From the NCBI GenBank assembly GCA_002280515.1, contig NCEA01000014.1, positions 141,477 to 200,085 of the forward strand: DNA of 58,609 bases, written 5' to 3'. Positions within the stretch are counted from its first letter, which is position 1; each line of letters opens with the position of its first letter. This DNA is from Rhodobacterales bacterium 32-67-9 (lineage in GTDB: Bacteria > Pseudomonadota > Alphaproteobacteria > Rhodobacterales > Rhodobacteraceae). The notes under the pieces were generated by a model. The model was given only the letters and a program-made list of their open reading frames with translations, searched no databases and was not told the DNA's origin. A program made the translations under genes and the position numbers. This document shows, piece by piece, positions 50,268-58,609 of this stretch.

Positions 50268-51458
50268 ATGCCCATGGACCGGTCAGAACGCATTGGCATG
50301 ATCGTCTCGGGGGTCGCGCATCTTGGCGCGATCCTCTGGCTGATCCTGGGCGGCATCTTCTTTTCGCACGATCTGCCGCCGCCGGTGACGACCGCCGAAG
50401 TCACGCTGATGTCTGAGGCCGAGTTCAGCGCGCTTCAGGCCGCCGCCCCGACCGCCGCGACCGAGGCGCCGCCGGCGCCTTCGGTGCCCGAACCGCCCGC
50501 GGCCGAGGAAACACCCGACACCCCGGTCACTGTTACCGCGCCGGAACCGGCCCCGCCGGCGGAACCGGAGCCGCAGCCCGAACCCGACGCGGCGCCGGAC
50601 GTGACCGAGCTGACCCCGCCCGAGACGGTGGTCGAGGATACCCCGCCGACGCCGCCTGCGCCGCCGGTCGAAAGCCCCGCCGACGCGCTTCCGACCGAGG
50701 TCCAGCCCGACCCGAAAGCCGCGCCGATCGTCGCGCCCGAACCGACCGAGGCGCCGGCCGAGAATGCCGATGTCGCGCCCGAGGCGGTGGCCGAGACGAC
50801 GCCCGAGCCCGCGCCGGAACCGACCCCGGTCGAGCCAGCGGAGGCCGCCGCGCCGCCCGAGACCGGGCAGGTGCTGGAGACCGAGGCCAACAAGGACCAG
50901 ACCGAGCTCGCCTCGGCCGCGCCGCAAAGCTCGGTCCGGCCGAAGTCGAAGCCCGCCAAGCCGAAGCCCGCGCCCGAACCGGAACCGGCGGCCGAGCCCG
51001 CCCCCGCCGCGACCGCCGCCGCGCCGGAGCCTGAGGCGCCGACCAAGGATGCCGTCGCCGACGCGCTGGCCGAGGCGCTGGCGGGCGACCAGTCCGATAC
51101 CCCGGCGCCGGGCACCGGCACCGCCGCCTCCGGCCCGCCGATGACGGGCGGCGAGAAGGACGCGCTGGTCATTGCGGTCAAGCAATGCTGGAACGTTGGC
51201 GCGCTCTCGACCGAAGCGCTCAACACCGTGGTCACGGTGGGCGTCAGCATGGACCAGTCCGGCATGCCGATCAGCAGTTCAATCCGCATGATCGGCTACG
51301 AAGGCGGCAGCGAGGCCGCCGCCAACCAGGCCTACGAGGCCGGCCGCCGCGCGATCATCCGCTGCGCCAAGACCGGCTATCCTTTGCCGCCCGAGAAATA
51401 CGAACAGTGGCGCGAGGTTGAAATCGTCTTCAATCCTGAAAAGATGAGGATGAAATGA
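50268..51458 (+). CDS. tolA: Cell envelope integrity protein TolA
   Basis: A 396-aa protein with one N-terminal transmembrane helix (about 10-30), a long Pro/Ala/Glu-rich periplasmic spacer (about 50-280) and a C-terminal TolA/TonB-like domain starting near [18 protein letters not shown] and ending [13 protein letters not shown]. It spans the periplasm from TolQR to TolB/Pal. An internal ATG two codons later (50274) is an alternative start. The repeat-like spacer produces long spurious antisense frames. Confidence 0.92.
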   Translation: MPMDRSERIGMIVSGVAHLGAILWLILGGIFFSHDLPPPVTTAEVTLMSEAEFSALQAAAPTAATEAPPAPSVPEPPAAEETPDTPVTVTAPEPAPPAEPEPQPEPDAAPDVTELTPPETVVEDTPPTPPAPPVESPADALPTEVQPDPKAAPIVAPEPTEAPAENADVAPEAVAETTPEPAPEPTPVEPAEAAAPPETGQVLETEANKDQTELASAAPQSSVRPKSKPAKPKPAPEPEPAAEPAPAATAAAPEPEAPTKDAVADALAEALAGDQSDTPAPGTGTAASGPPMTGGEKDALVIAVKQCWNVGALSTEALNTVVTVGVSMDQSGMPISSSIRMIGYEGGSEAAANQAYEAGRRAIIRCAKTGYPLPPEKYEQWREVEIVFNPEKMRMK

Positions 51459-51519
51459 CCCGCGTCGCGATGGCCAGAGAGGCCGCAACCCGAAACGCAC
51501 CCGAAGAAAAGGGAACGTC

Positions 51520-52676
51520 ATGAGAATTGTCCGCACGCTTTGCCTCGCACTCGCCGTCGCCGGCCTTGCCGCGCCGTTGGTCATGGCACAGTCCGGCCCG
51601 CTCCGAATCGTCATCGAGGATGGCGTGATCGAGCCCTTGCCCTTCGCCGCGCCGACCTTCATCGCCGAAAACCCCGGCGCCGCCGAGATCGCGGCGAACA
51701 TCACCCGGGTGGTGGCGGCCGACCTCTCAGGCACCGGTCTCTTCCGCGAAATCCCCGCCTCGGCCTTCATCAGCCCGGTCACGAGCTTCGACGCGCCGGT
51801 TGCCTATGCCGACTGGAAGGCGATCAATGCCCAGGCGTTGATCACCGGGGCGGTTGCGCTCGGTTCGGACGGCCGGATCAACGTGAAGTTCCGTCCCTAC
51901 GATGTCTTCTCCGGTGCCGAGCTTGGCGCGGGGATGCAGTTCGGAGGCGGCCAGGGCGACTGGCGGCGAATCGCCCACAAGGTGGCCGACCAGATCTATT
52001 CCCGCATCACCGGCGAGACCGGCTATTTTGACAGCCGCGTCGTCTATGTCTCGGAATCCGGGCCAAAAGACGCACGGCTCAAACGGCTGGCGATCATGGA
52101 TTACGACGGCGCCAATGTGCAGTACCTGACCGACAGTTCGACGATCGTGCTCGCGCCGCGATTCTCGCCTTCGGGCGACCGCATCCTCTATACCTCATTC
52201 GAGACCGGCTTTCCGCGCATCAAGCTGATGGACATCGCCTCGGTCACGTCGCAGGCGCTGGCGGAACTCAGCGGCAACATGACTTCGAAAGCGACCGCTC
52301 GGGGAACCAGCAGCTTTACATCATGCCGGTCGGCGGCGGCGAGGCGACGCGGATCAGCTTCGGCGAGGGCCGCTACGGCACCCCGGTCTGGTCGCCGCGC
52401 GGCGACATGATCGCCTTCACCAAGCAGAACGCGGGCCGCTTCCATATCGGCGTGATGCGCACCGACGGGTCGGAGGAGCGGCTGCTGACGGCCTCGTTCC
52501 TCGACGAGGGGCCGACCTGGGCGCCGAACGGCCGGGTGATCATGTTCACCCGCGAGACGTCTGGCGCCGGAGGCGTGTCGCAGCTCTACTCGGTCGACAT
52601 CTCGGGCCGCAACCTGAGTGCGGTGCCGATGGAAGGTGGGGCGTCGGACCCGGCGTGGTCGCCGCTCCTGCCATGA
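51520..52676 (+). pseudogene. tolB: tolB with internal deletion and frameshift
   Basis: The first part (51520 to about 52282) encodes a signal peptide ([20 protein letters not shown]), the TolB N-terminal domain and the first propeller blades, ending [10 protein letters not shown]. Then the frame changes: from 52284 the correct frame resumes as [20 protein letters not shown] and continues [28 protein letters not shown] to the normal end. In intact TolB about 50-60 residues, roughly one beta-propeller blade, separate NMT from FESDRSG. As written the first frame runs on to 52410 and ends in an Arg/Ala-rich tail, so full TolB cannot be made. Either a real mutation or an assembly collapse of similar blades. 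Confidence 0.85.
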
Positions 52677-52751
52677 GAGTGTGCGTTTCCAAGCGAAACG
52701 CAGAATGATATGGTAATGGCATCGAGCCAAGAAACACAGGCGGTAACACCG

Positions 52752-53267
52752 ATGAACAAGTTTTCGACGATCCTTCTCCTGACTGGCGCGCTGGTCCTGT
52801 CGGCCTGCAGCAATCCCGATCGCTTCGGCGCTGGCGGGGCCGGTGCGGCCGGCGCCGGCGGCATCACCGCGGGCGGCCTTGGTGACCCCAACGATCCCAA
52901 CTCGCTCGCCTATTTCCAGCAGACGATCGGCGACCGGGTGAATTTCGCCGTCGACCAGTCGACGCTGACCGCCGAGGCGCAGTCGATTCTTGCCCAGCAG
53001 GCATCCTGGCTGAACCAGCATCCGGCCAACACCGCGATCATCGAGGGCCATGCCGACGAGCAGGGCACGCGTGAGTACAACATTGCCCTTGGTGACCGGC
53101 GCGCCAACGCGGTGAAGGCCTATCTGATCTCGCAAGGTGTGGCCGGCAACCGGCTTCAGACCGTGTCCTACGGCAAGGAACGCCCGCTCGCGGTCTGTTC
53201 GGACGAGGCCTGCTATTCGCAGAACCGCCGCGCGGTGACCGTGGTCGGCGCCGGCGCTGGCGTCTGA
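52752..53267 (+). CDS. pal: Peptidoglycan-associated lipoprotein Pal
   Basis: A 171-aa outer-membrane lipoprotein. The lipobox LSAC gives lipidated Cys19. A Gly/Ala-rich linker leads to the OmpA-like domain (about 60-165) with VNFAVDQSTLTAEAQ and EGHADEQGTREYNIALGDRR, the peptidoglycan-binding motif. The start at 52752 (MNKFSTILL) is preceded by a weak ribosome site. Intact, unlike the preceding tolB. Confidence 0.96.
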   Translation: MNKFSTILLLTGALVLSACSNPDRFGAGGAGAAGAGGITAGGLGDPNDPNSLAYFQQTIGDRVNFAVDQSTLTAEAQSILAQQASWLNQHPANTAIIEGHADEQGTREYNIALGDRRANAVKAYLISQGVAGNRLQTVSYGKERPLAVCSDEACYSQNRRAVTVVGAGAGV

Positions 53268-53279
53268 GGCGGCGCAGGG

Positions 53280-54140
53280 ATGATCCGGGTGCTTCGTTCG
53301 TTTCTGGTGGCGGCCGTGCTGGCCGCCCCCCTCTCTTTGCCTGTCTCGCAGGCCGCCGCGCAGGACAAGGCGCAGACGCTGGCCGATATCCGGGCCGAGC
53401 TTGGCGCCCTTGCGGGGGAGGTGCAGGCGCTCAGGTCCGAGCTTCTGACCGGCGGCGACGCGGCGATGCAGGCGGCGGGAGGGGCTTCGGCGCTCGACCG
53501 GATGAACGCGATCGAGGCGGCGCTGTCGCGGCTGACCTCGGAGACCGAGGCATTGCAGAACCGCGTGGGCCGTGTCGTGGCAGACGGCACCAACCGGGTC
53601 GGCGATCTCGAGTTCCGGCTTTGCGAGCTGGAAGAGGGTTGCGATCCGGCGAACCTGCCGATCACGGCCACGCTCGGCGGTGGCGAGACCGGCGGCGCCA
53701 CGGCGCCCGCCGTCACCTCGTTGCCGGCAGTCACCGGCACGGGCAAGCCCGAGCTTGCCGTCAGCGAACAGGCAGATTTCGATCGGGCGAAGGCGGCGCT
53801 CGATTCCGGTGACTTTCGCGGCGCCGTTGACCAGTTTGCGGCCTTCACCCAGTCCTATACGGGCGGCCCCCTGACCGGCGAGGCGCATTTCCTGCGCGGC
53901 GAGGCGCTGGCGCAGCTTGGCGAGACGTCGAATGCGGCGCGCGCCTATCTCGATGCGTTCTCGGGGGCGCCGGACGGGCCGCGCGCCCCGGCGGCTCTGC
54001 TGAAGCTCGGCGCGTCGCTCGGCATTCTCGGCCAGACGCAAGAGGCCTGCGTGACACTGGGCGAGGTCGGCGCCCGCTTCCCGACCGCACCGGAAGCGGT
54101 CGAGGCCGGGACCGCCCTGCGTTCGCTCGGCTGCCAGTGA
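53280..54140 (+). CDS. cpoB: Tol-Pal system protein CpoB (YbgF)
   Basis: A 286-aa periplasmic protein with a signal peptide (about 1-28), a coiled-coil segment (about 30-100; LADIRAELGALAGEVQALRSE) and C-terminal TPR repeats (about 160-280; FDRAKAALDSGDFRGAVDQF, GEAHFLRGEALAQLGETSNA). CpoB coordinates Tol with septal peptidoglycan synthesis. Its stop overlaps the tilS GTG start by 4 bp. Confidence 0.93.
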   Translation: MIRVLRSFLVAAVLAAPLSLPVSQAAAQDKAQTLADIRAELGALAGEVQALRSELLTGGDAAMQAAGGASALDRMNAIEAALSRLTSETEALQNRVGRVVADGTNRVGDLEFRLCELEEGCDPANLPITATLGGGETGGATAPAVTSLPAVTGTGKPELAVSEQADFDRAKAALDSGDFRGAVDQFAAFTQSYTGGPLTGEAHFLRGEALAQLGETSNAARAYLDAFSGAPDGPRAPAALLKLGASLGILGQTQEACVTLGEVGARFPTAPEAVEAGTALRSLGCQ

Positions 54141-55405
54141 CGGACGAGACCTGGCCGCTGTCGGAAGGTCAGGATGCCGTTCTACTGCAAGTTCCGGACG
54201 GATGCTTTCCTGCCGGCTGGCCTGAGAGGATCGGTGTCGCCGTCTCGGGCGGCAGCGATTCCATGGCGCTTCTGCACCTGTTCGCGCGCCTGCAAGCGCA
54301 TCGCGGTGGTTCGGTACATGCCGTCACGGTCGACCACCGCCTTCGCCCGGAGGCGGCCGACGAGACGCAGTTCGTAGCACGGTTTTGCGCCTCCATTGGC
54401 GCGATGCACGATGCCCTGCGGTGGGACCACGGCGCGGTGGCCGGGAACCTTCAGGATCAGGCGCGCCGGGCACGCTATGGCCTGATCGGCAACTGGGCCC
54501 GCGCCAAGGGCATCGGCCATGTCGTTCTAGGTCATACCGCCGACGATCAGGCCGAGACCTTCCTGATGGGGTTGGCCCGCACGGCGGGGATCGACGGGCT
54601 TTCGGGAATGCGCAACGCGTGGACGGACGGCGGCATCCACTGGGTGCGGCCCTACCTGTCGACCCCCCGGCAGGACCTTCGCAACTACCTCACCCGCAAG
54701 GGGATCACTTGGGTTGAAGACCCGTCCAACGCCGATGACCGCTTCACCCGCGTCAAGGCGCGCAAGGTGCTGAAGGCGCTGAAGCCGCTCGGGATCGGCG
54801 TCGAGAAACTCACCGGCGTTGTCGCCAATCTCTCGCTTGCCCAAGGTACCCTCCGAATCGCGGCGTCCGAGAGGGCAGCGACGATGGCGCGCACTGAAGC
54901 GGGAGAGGTCATCATCGACCGCGAGGCGTTCCGGCGCACAGATCCGGAAATCCGGCGGCGCATCCTGAAGGCGGTGGTCCTCTGGGTCGCGCGCGGCGAC
55001 TACGCGCCGCGCGCGGACGCGATCCTTCGTATCGGCCTTGCGATCGACGAGGGCAGGGGCGCCACACTTGCTGGGGTGCGGCTTGTCGCGAAGGACACCG
55101 AAGCTCGTTTCACCCGCGAGGGGAAGGCGGTCGCGGGGCTGGAAACCCCGACCGATGCGTTTTGGGACAGGCGCTGGCGCCTCACCGGGCCGCACGATCC
55201 GGGGCTACGCGCCCGCGCATTGGGCGCCGAGGGACTGCACCGGTGCGAGGGCTGGCGCGCCACGGGTTTCAGCCGCGCGGCGCTGGTGGTGACGCCGGCA
55301 ATCTGGCGCGGCGACACCCTGATTGCGGCGCCGATGGCGGGAATGGCGAACGGCTGGACGGCAGAAATCGTCGCAGGCTTCCACTCATTCCTCTTATCTC
55401 ATTGA
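54137..55405 (+). CDS. tilS: tRNA(Ile)-lysidine synthetase TilS
   Basis: A 422-aa N-type ATP pyrophosphatase. The P-loop SGGSDS is at 37-42, followed by [13 protein letters not shown] and [16 protein letters not shown]. The C-terminal part is shorter and more divergent than in E. coli, as is usual in alphaproteobacteria. It makes lysidine-34 in the AUA-decoding tRNA(Ile). GTG start inside the cpoB stop; ftsH follows. Confidence 0.95.
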   Translation: MTDETWPLSEGQDAVLLQVPDGCFPAGWPERIGVAVSGGSDSMALLHLFARLQAHRGGSVHAVTVDHRLRPEAADETQFVARFCASIGAMHDALRWDHGAVAGNLQDQARRARYGLIGNWARAKGIGHVVLGHTADDQAETFLMGLARTAGIDGLSGMRNAWTDGGIHWVRPYLSTPRQDLRNYLTRKGITWVEDPSNADDRFTRVKARKVLKALKPLGIGVEKLTGVVANLSLAQGTLRIAASERAATMARTEAGEVIIDREAFRRTDPEIRRRILKAVVLWVARGDYAPRADAILRIGLAIDEGRGATLAGVRLVAKDTEARFTREGKAVAGLETPTDAFWDRRWRLTGPHDPGLRARALGAEGLHRCEGWRATGFSRAALVVTPAIWRGDTLIAAPMAGMANGWTAEIVAGFHSFLLSH

Positions 55406-55484
55406 ACCCGGCCTGCTAATCTCTATTTTAGGGACAGACCCGCAGGCCTCGGCGCTGCGGAAACGTTCGTTTGGAGGATATCCC

Positions 55485-57416
55485 TTGGGTAACGCGAGAA
55501 ACATCGCCTTCTGGGTCGTGCTGTTCCTTTTGATCCTGGCGCTGTTCAACCTTTTCGGGAACGGTCAGACGACGATGAATTCCCGCACGCTGGCCTATTC
55601 CGACTTCATCCAGAAGGTCGACCGTGGCGAGGTGAGCGCGGTCGTGATCGACGGCGAGCAGGTGCAGGTGCAGACGAAGGACGGTCAAACCTTCGTGACC
55701 ATCCAGCCGCAGAGTGAGCAGATGAACGACAAGCTGGTCGAGTCGCTGGTCGCCAAGGACATCTCGGTCAAGGCCGAGCGGCAGCAGCAGTCGGGCTTCT
55801 TTTCGCTTCTGGGCGTGTGGCTGCCATTCCTGGTGCTGATCGGCATCTGGATCTTCTTCATGAACCGGATGCAGGGCGGCGGGCGCGGCGGCGCGATGGG
55901 CTTCGGCAAGAGCCGGGCGAAACTGCTGACCGAAAAGCACGGCCGGGTGACCTTTGACGATGTCGCCGGCATCGACGAGGCCAAGGAAGAGCTTGAGGAG
56001 ATCGTCGAGTTCCTGAGGAACCCGCAGAAATTCAGCCGTCTCGGCGGCAAGATCCCGAAGGGCGCGCTTCTGGTCGGCCCTCCGGGCACCGGCAAGACGC
56101 TGCTTGCGCGCGCCATCGCGGGCGAGGCGGGTGTGCCCTTCTTCACCATCTCCGGCTCCGATTTCGTCGAAATGTTCGTCGGTGTCGGCGCGTCCCGCGT
56201 GCGCGACATGTTCGAACAGGCCAAGAAGAACGCACCCTGCATCGTCTTCATCGACGAGATCGACGCCGTCGGCCGGTCGCGTGGCGTCGGCTACGGCGGC
56301 GGCAATGACGAACGCGAGCAGACGCTGAACCAGCTTCTGGTCGAGATGGACGGCTTCGAGGCCAACGAGGGCATCATCATCGTCGCGGCCACCAACCGGC
56401 CCGACGTGCTTGACCCGGCGCTCCTGCGCCCCGGCCGCTTCGACCGTCAGGTGCAGGTGCCGAACCCCGACATCAAGGGCCGCGAGAAGATCCTTGGCGT
56501 CCATGCCCGCAAGGTGCCGCTAGGCCCCGATGTCGATCTGCGCATCATCGCGCGCGGCACGCCGGGCTTTTCCGGCGCCGACCTTGCCAACCTCGTGAAC
56601 GAGGCCGCCCTTCTGGCCGCCCGCATCGGCCGGCGCTTCGTGGCGCTCGACGATTTCGAGAAGGCCAAGGACAAGGTGATGATGGGTCCGGAGCGCCGCT
56701 CCATGGTGATGACCGAGGACGAAAAGAAGCTGACCGCCTATCACGAGGCCGGCCATGCCATCGTCGGCATCCACGTGCCGCAGCACGATCCGGTCCACAA
56801 GGTGACGATCATCCCGCGCGGCCGCGCGCTGGGCGTGACCTTCTACCTGCCGGAGCGTGACAAGCTGTCGCTGACCCGCGAATCGGCCCTGTCGAAACTT
56901 GCCTCCGCGATGGGTGGCAAGGCGGCGGAAGAACTGGTCTTCGGCCCCGAGAACGTCACCAACGGCGCCTATTCCGACATCCAGCACGTGACCAACCTGG
57001 CCACCGCGATGGTCAGCCAGTGGGGCATGTCCGACAAGCTCGGCAATATCAACTACACCTCGACCCAGGAAAGCTTCCTCGGCAACCAGTCGCATTTCAA
57101 CGCCTCGGAAGAGAGCCGCGAGATCATCGACCAGGAAGTGCGCCGCCTGGTGGACGAGGCTTATGAGCGGGCCAAGTCCATCCTGAAGGACAACTGGGAC
57201 GAGATGGAGAACCTCGCCCAGGGACTTCTGGAATACGAGACGCTGACCGGCGAGGACATGATGCGGGTGATCCGGGGCGAGGCGCCGAAATCCGGCGACG
57301 ACAGCGACGACGGGTCCGACAAGGGGCCGACGGCGCCGTCGCTGACCGCGATCCCGAAGACCAAGAAGCCCAAGGCGTCGAAGGGTAGCGGGATGGAGCC
57401 CGAACCTTCGGCCTGA
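55485..57416 (+). CDS. ftsH: ATP-dependent zinc metalloprotease FtsH
   Basis: A 643-aa membrane-anchored AAA+ protease with two helices (about 6-25 and 107-126). Walker A is GPPGTGKT (198-205), Walker [12 protein letters not shown], the arginine finger lies in LRPGRFDRQ, and the zinc motif is HEAGH (420-424). It degrades membrane and regulatory proteins. I choose a TTG start at 55485: GGAGG (55473-55477) sits seven bases before it and the protein begins [12 protein letters not shown], as in related FtsH. The open frame to 55323 runs inside tilS. Confidence 0.96.
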   Translation: MGNARNIAFWVVLFLLILALFNLFGNGQTTMNSRTLAYSDFIQKVDRGEVSAVVIDGEQVQVQTKDGQTFVTIQPQSEQMNDKLVESLVAKDISVKAERQQQSGFFSLLGVWLPFLVLIGIWIFFMNRMQGGGRGGAMGFGKSRAKLLTEKHGRVTFDDVAGIDEAKEELEEIVEFLRNPQKFSRLGGKIPKGALLVGPPGTGKTLLARAIAGEAGVPFFTISGSDFVEMFVGVGASRVRDMFEQAKKNAPCIVFIDEIDAVGRSRGVGYGGGNDEREQTLNQLLVEMDGFEANEGIIIVAATNRPDVLDPALLRPGRFDRQVQVPNPDIKGREKILGVHARKVPLGPDVDLRIIARGTPGFSGADLANLVNEAALLAARIGRRFVALDDFEKAKDKVMMGPERRSMVMTEDEKKLTAYHEAGHAIVGIHVPQHDPVHKVTIIPRGRALGVTFYLPERDKLSLTRESALSKLASAMGGKAAEELVFGPENVTNGAYSDIQHVTNLATAMVSQWGMSDKLGNINYTSTQESFLGNQSHFNASEESREIIDQEVRRLVDEAYERAKSILKDNWDEMENLAQGLLEYETLTGEDMMRVIRGEAPKSGDDSDDGSDKGPTAPSLTAIPKTKKPKASKGSGMEPEPSA

Positions 57417-57446
57417 GCTCCGGTAAGCGCAGGCGAAAGGAACCCC

Positions 57447-58232
57447 ATGTCCGGGCGGAGCGACTGGAACCCCGAAAGCTACGCGCGGTTCGGCGATCTG
57501 AGGTTGCGGCCGGCGCTTGACCTTCTGGCACAGGTGGGCGCGCTGCCCGAAGGTGATGTCGTCGATCTGTGCTGCGGCAATGGCGCGGCGGGGTCGGAGC
57601 TTTCGGCCCGCTTCGCGGGGCGGCGGATTCTCGGCCTTGATGCGTCGCCTGCGATGCTCAAGGCGGCGCGGGCGCGCGGCGCCTATGACCGGCTGATCGA
57701 GGGCGATGCCGCGGCCTGGCAGGCGAAAGCGCCGGTGGCGCTCGTCTTCTCCAACGCCGCCCTTCACTGGCTGTCGGATCACGCGGTGCTGATGCCGCAT
57801 CTGGCCGGCCAGATCGCCCCCGGCGGCACGCTCGCCGTGCAGATGCCGCGCCAGTCCGGCGCCCCGTCGCACCGGTTCCTTCGGGATTTCGCCGCCGAGA
57901 TGTTTCCCGACCGCTTCGACCCTGCCGCCTGGAAGGCGCCGGTGGCGGCGCCGGTCGAATATCACCGGATGCTGACGGGCCTCGGCCAGGTGAATGTCTG
58001 GGAAACCGACTATGTGCACCGGCTGGAGCCAGTGCCGGACGGTCATCCGGTGCGGCGATTTACCGAAGCGACGGCGATGCGGCCCTATCTCGACAAGCTC
58101 TCGCCGGCGGAAGCCCGGGACTTCGCCCAGCGCTATGAGACCGCCCTTGCCGCCGCTTATCCGATCGAGCCGGACGGGTCGGTGCTGTTCCCGTTCCGCC
58201 GGCTTTTCTTCACGCTGGTGATCGGCGGCTGA
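57447..58232 (+). CDS. tam: Trans-aconitate 2-methyltransferase-like SAM methyltransferase
   Basis: A 261-aa class I methyltransferase. WNPESYARFGDLRLRPALDL is the characteristic Tam N-terminus (W-x-P-x2-Y-x-F). The SAM motif is VVDLCCGNGAAGSELSARF, with a downstream LVFSNAALHWL. It may methyl-esterify trans-aconitate, an aconitase inhibitor; other carboxylates are possible. GAAAGGAA precedes the start. Confidence 0.82.
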   Translation: MSGRSDWNPESYARFGDLRLRPALDLLAQVGALPEGDVVDLCCGNGAAGSELSARFAGRRILGLDASPAMLKAARARGAYDRLIEGDAAAWQAKAPVALVFSNAALHWLSDHAVLMPHLAGQIAPGGTLAVQMPRQSGAPSHRFLRDFAAEMFPDRFDPAAWKAPVAAPVEYHRMLTGLGQVNVWETDYVHRLEPVPDGHPVRRFTEATAMRPYLDKLSPAEARDFAQRYETALAAAYPIEPDGSVLFPFRRLFFTLVIGG

Positions 58233-58538
58233 CGACGCCGAAGCGTCGCTGGACCGGCCCTTGCAACAGTATGTCCCGCCTCGATCGGGCGAGAGAGCGC
58301 GGGGGCGTTCCGACATGGCCTGCGCGGCACGCATTGGCCGCTTTCCGTCCGGACGGCCGGTACAGCGCGTTTGATGCCGGAGGTTTCGCCTCCATCGGCG
58401 CGGTGGCGTTCCGATCGAAAACAGGTTCTGGCGATTCCGCCTGCGAAAATGTCGTTATCAATCCTCTCGCGCCGGTCCGGGCCAGCTATAGCGCGGGGGC
58501 AGGAACCCGCCACTCAGCCCACAGGGAGAAGGACCGAG
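58233..58538. other. Intergenic region upstream of fhs
   Basis: A 306-bp gap with no convincing gene on either strand. It presumably carries the fhs promoter. A small hairpin (GCGGG 58493-58497 with CCCGC 58506-58510) lies about 30 bp before the start. I looked for a ZTP- or THF-type riboswitch and see none of their conserved cores. Confidence 0.5.
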
Positions 58539-58609
58539 ATGTCAGTGAAGAGCGATATAGAGATAGCGCGTGGGGCGCGGAAGCGTCCGATCATGGAGAT
58601 TGGCGGCGC
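58539..58609 (+). CDS. fhs: Formate-tetrahydrofolate ligase, N-terminal fragment
   Basis: Only the first 23 codons are in the window: MSVKSDIEIARGARKRPI followed by MEIGG. The SDIEIAxxAxxxPIxEI pattern is the typical start of formate-tetrahydrofolate ligase, which makes 10-formyl-THF from formate, THF and ATP. GGGAGAAGG precedes the ATG. The gene runs off the window. Confidence 0.82.
   Translation, partial: MSVKSDIEIARGARKRPIMEIGG

Noticed and set aside
50283-51289. Gly/Arg-rich and Ser/Gly/Ala-rich minus-strand frames over tolA
   Set aside because: They arise from the repetitive Pro/Ala/Glu codons of the TolA spacer read in reverse, not from real repeat proteins.
51520-52676. Programmed frameshifting as the explanation for the split tolB
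   Set aside because: A programmed shift would keep all blade-encoding sequence. Here conserved residues are missing between NMT and FESDRSG, so deletion is required.
52188-54041. 617-aa minus-strand frame over tolB-pal-cpoB
   Set aside because: Antisense to intact pal and cpoB; no recognisable motifs.
58233-58538. ZTP or THF riboswitch upstream of fhs
   Set aside because: Only a small GC hairpin is present; the conserved cores of these riboswitches are not seen.

Overview
The window is high-GC DNA from an alphaproteobacterium, almost certainly of the Rhodobacteraceae (Rhodobacter/Paracoccus/roseobacter group). This rests on a linked ethylmalonyl-CoA mutase (ecm) and crotonyl-CoA carboxylase/reductase (ccr), a luxR-luxI pair directly behind ccr, the order DUF484-xerC with phosphatidylcholine synthase, a DUF1127 miniprotein, and an alphaproteobacterial ybgC-tolQRAB-pal-cpoB-tilS-ftsH run. 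I see no rRNA, tRNA, CRISPR array, insertion sequence or prophage. It reads as ordinary chromosome.

Layout. 1-0.45 kb: the end of a membrane protein and a Cys-rich DUF6980-like miniprotein, then a GC-rich palindromic repeat. 0.55-7.3 kb (minus strand): nucleoside/purine locus 1, made of deoD-type purine nucleoside phosphorylase, a BMP-type binding protein, ABC ATPase, two permeases and a cytosine-deaminase-like amidohydrolase. 7.3-13.6 kb: ethylmalonyl-CoA pathway genes ecm (minus) and ccr (plus), with a helical protein, a secreted lectin-like protein and a membrane acyltransferase. 13.8-17 kb: quorum sensing (a miniprotein overlapping luxR, then luxR, luxI) and a RecD-like helicase. 17.1-18.1 kb: a stand-alone RAM-domain protein and an SDR. 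18.1-25.3 kb (minus): purine locus 2, with a second BMP ABC transporter, a second phosphorylase and a TauE/TIGR02186 pair. 25.5-31.6 kb: rimI-tsaB, a NifU-type Fe-S protein, pcs, xerC-DUF484 and transaldolase. 31.7-40.6 kb: priA, a YeeE/YedE transporter, MFS and MATE transporters, msrA, an acetyltransferase, prmA and a DUF1127 gene. 40.9-43.1 kb: ruvCAB. 43.2-48.4 kb: a GlxA-type regulator, a lipocalin, YceI, an orphan ImuA-like protein with an SOS box, an aldo/keto reductase and bactofilin. 48.6-57.4 kb: the tol-pal cluster, tilS and ftsH. The window ends with a methyltransferase and the first codons of formate-tetrahydrofolate ligase.

How the genes work together. The two BMP loci, two phosphorylases and a base deaminase make a nucleoside/base uptake and salvage block. 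Ccr and Ecm catalyse two steps of the ethylmalonyl-CoA pathway for acetyl-CoA assimilation. The quorum-sensing pair sits directly behind ccr. RuvCAB, PriA, XerC and the SOS-type ImuA-like gene serve replication restart and DNA repair. Tol-Pal holds the envelope together during division.

Most notable observations. (i) tolB, inside an otherwise intact tol-pal operon, has lost roughly one beta-propeller blade and changes reading frame at about 52,283. (ii) A perfect GTTC-N7-GTTC LexA box lies between the -35 and -10 of an imuA-like gene that has no imuB or dnaE2 beside it. (iii) The promoter of purine locus 2 carries two TTGAC/GTCAA palindromes. (iv) A 71-aa miniprotein overlaps the start of luxR and contains its ribosome-binding site. 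No clearly new multi-gene system is evident; these four are the best leads.
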